Shown: positions 21,719-22,386 of the stretch, in pieces
Position numbering within the stretch: position 1 is the stretch's first letter
How the letters are laid out: every line of letters begins with the position of its first letter
Origin: Malikia sp041190985
Lineage (GTDB): Bacteria; Pseudomonadota; Gammaproteobacteria; Burkholderiales; Burkholderiaceae_C
NCBI GenBank assembly: GCA_041190985.1
Contig: JBEEPT010000297.1
Location: forward strand, 1-22,386
Length of the DNA stretch: 22,386 nucleotides
Direction of reading: 5' to 3'
The notes under the pieces: generated by a model
Told to the model about the DNA's origin: nothing
The model's input: only the letters and a program-made list of their open reading frames with translations
The model's database searches: none
Made by a program: the position numbers and the translations under genes

Positions 21719-22186
21719 GTGGCCATCACCCTCGCCTTCTACCGCGGCCGGCACAGTGGCCGGCTGGGGCCATGGTTCCTCGCCTGGTGGGCGCGGTGCG
21801 ACTGGTCGCACGTTGCCATTGTGTGGCAGATCGACGCGGAGCGGGGCCGGGCGCTGGTCAGCGAGGCAACGCTGGCGCATGGCGTGCAGACGCACTGGCG
21901 GCCGTGGTCGCCTTGGATGTGGGATCTGTACGAGCTGGGCGGCATCAGCTCCGAACCGGTTTTCCTGTGGTGGCAGCAGCACCAGGGCGCCGGCTATGAC
22001 TGGCGCGGGCTGGCCGGCTTCGTCATCCGCCGCATCAAGGGCCGCACGACGTCCTACTGGTGCAGCGAAGCCGTGGCGGCGTCCATCGGGCTGCACGACG
22101 CCTGGCGATATGACGTGGCGCTGATGGCGTCCGTGGCAAAGCACATCGGCAAACCATTGGAGCGGACGCATGCCGAACACGACTGA
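21719..22186 (+). CDS. Permuted NlpC/P60-like (papain-like) cysteine enzyme
   Basis: A 155-aa protein with the layout of phage permuted papain-like enzymes (YiiX/C40-related). The N-terminal strand AITLAFYRGRHSG is followed by RCDWSHVAIVW with His31, then SEATLAHGVQTHWRPWSPWM, GYDWRGLAGFVIRR and SYWCSEAVAASIGL with Cys115. The His comes before the Cys, the reverse of classic NlpC order, which defines the permuted group. The substrate is unknown; cell-wall amide bonds or acyl groups are plausible. I take the GTG at 21719, three bases after the fibre stop, because the family usually begins at this strand; no ATG lies close by. The next gene overlaps its end by 17 bases. Confidence 0.75.
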   Translation: MAITLAFYRGRHSGRLGPWFLAWWARCDWSHVAIVWQIDAERGRALVSEATLAHGVQTHWRPWSPWMWDLYELGGISSEPVFLWWQQHQGAGYDWRGLAGFVIRRIKGRTTSYWCSEAVAASIGLHDAWRYDVALMASVAKHIGKPLERTHAEHD

Positions 22187-22386
22187 CCGAAACGGGTCCA
22201 ACGTGCCGACCACCATCACGGCGCCGATGGAACACGACGACACCGCCGACACCTACCGCGACAAGCAAATCGGCGTGCTCATGGCGCACATGAGGCACAC
22301 GGCGGCACAGGTGGCGGAAATCACCGTTACCCAGCGACGGCTTGACGGGCACATGGGCCAGCTAGCGGGCGAGATGCGCGAGATTG
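22170..22386 (+). CDS. Unknown small protein, 3' end outside the window
   Basis: ATG at 22170, inside the end of the previous gene, opens a frame that stays open to the window edge (72 codons). The product starts MPNTTDRNGSNVPTTITAPM and, after an acidic part, becomes helical with IGVLMAHMRHTAAQVAEITV and a Gln/Arg-rich segment. It looks like a soluble helical or coiled-coil protein; no membrane segment is seen in the visible part. Small proteins of this kind often precede the lysis genes in phages, but that part lies outside the window. Confidence 0.6.
   Translation, partial: MPNTTDRNGSNVPTTITAPMEHDDTADTYRDKQIGVLMAHMRHTAAQVAEITVTQRRLDGHMGQLAGEMREI

Overview
The window is the structural (late) half of a tailed phage or prophage genome. 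Every supported gene lies on the + strand and the genes are packed end to end, mostly joined by ATGA, GTGA or TGATG stop/start overlaps. G+C is high and third codon positions are mostly G or C, as in phages of high-GC proteobacteria. The tail-tip genes (DUF2460, DUF2163/BR0599, NlpC/P60 and Phage-tail_3 types) resemble those of siphoviruses and gene transfer agents of alpha- and betaproteobacteria. A betaproteobacterial (Burkholderiales-like) host is my guess; the window holds no host gene, integrase, att site or tRNA to confirm it.

Layout. (1) 42-6291, packaging and head: P27-type small terminase, large terminase, a 51-aa membrane protein, HK97-type portal, S49 prohead protease, and HK97-fold major capsid protein preceded by a 124-nt leader with three perfect hairpins. 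(2) 6322-10035, a block of eight ORFs between the capsid gene and the head-tail connector, where HK97-like phages usually have nothing or one small gene. It holds two decoration-like proteins, a small unknown protein, a coiled-coil protein, a 12-codon micro-ORF with an ideal ribosome site, a fibre-like protein with a C1q-like C-terminus, its probable accessory protein, and a protein built of seven GTYTLTGQ repeats. A strong intrinsic terminator (6865-6894) follows the first of these. (3) 10032-11823, head-tail joining: gp6-like connector, head closure protein, HK97 gp10-like protein, DUF3168 tail terminator, then a second intrinsic terminator (11865-11890). (4) 11924-15073, tail shaft: tail tube, a lambda G/GT-like chaperone pair joined by a -1 frameshift at GGGAAAC (12906-12912), and a 639-aa tape measure protein. 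(5) 15084-20280, tail tip of gene-transfer-agent type: Dit-like, Cys-containing hub, NlpC/P60 peptidase, and a large central hub encoded as two overlapping ORFs in different frames. (6) 20286-22386: a LamG-like tail fibre, a permuted NlpC/P60-like (papain-like) cysteine enzyme, and a gene cut by the window end.

How the genes work together: TerS/TerL package DNA through the portal into a capsid matured by the S49 protease. The connector, closure and terminator proteins join this head to a non-contractile tail whose length is set by the tape measure. The tip carries a cell-wall peptidase and fibres. The most unusual parts are the capsid-proximal accessory block, the split central hub, the micro-ORF and the well-formed frameshift signal. 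No defence system, CRISPR array, insertion sequence or RNA gene was found.
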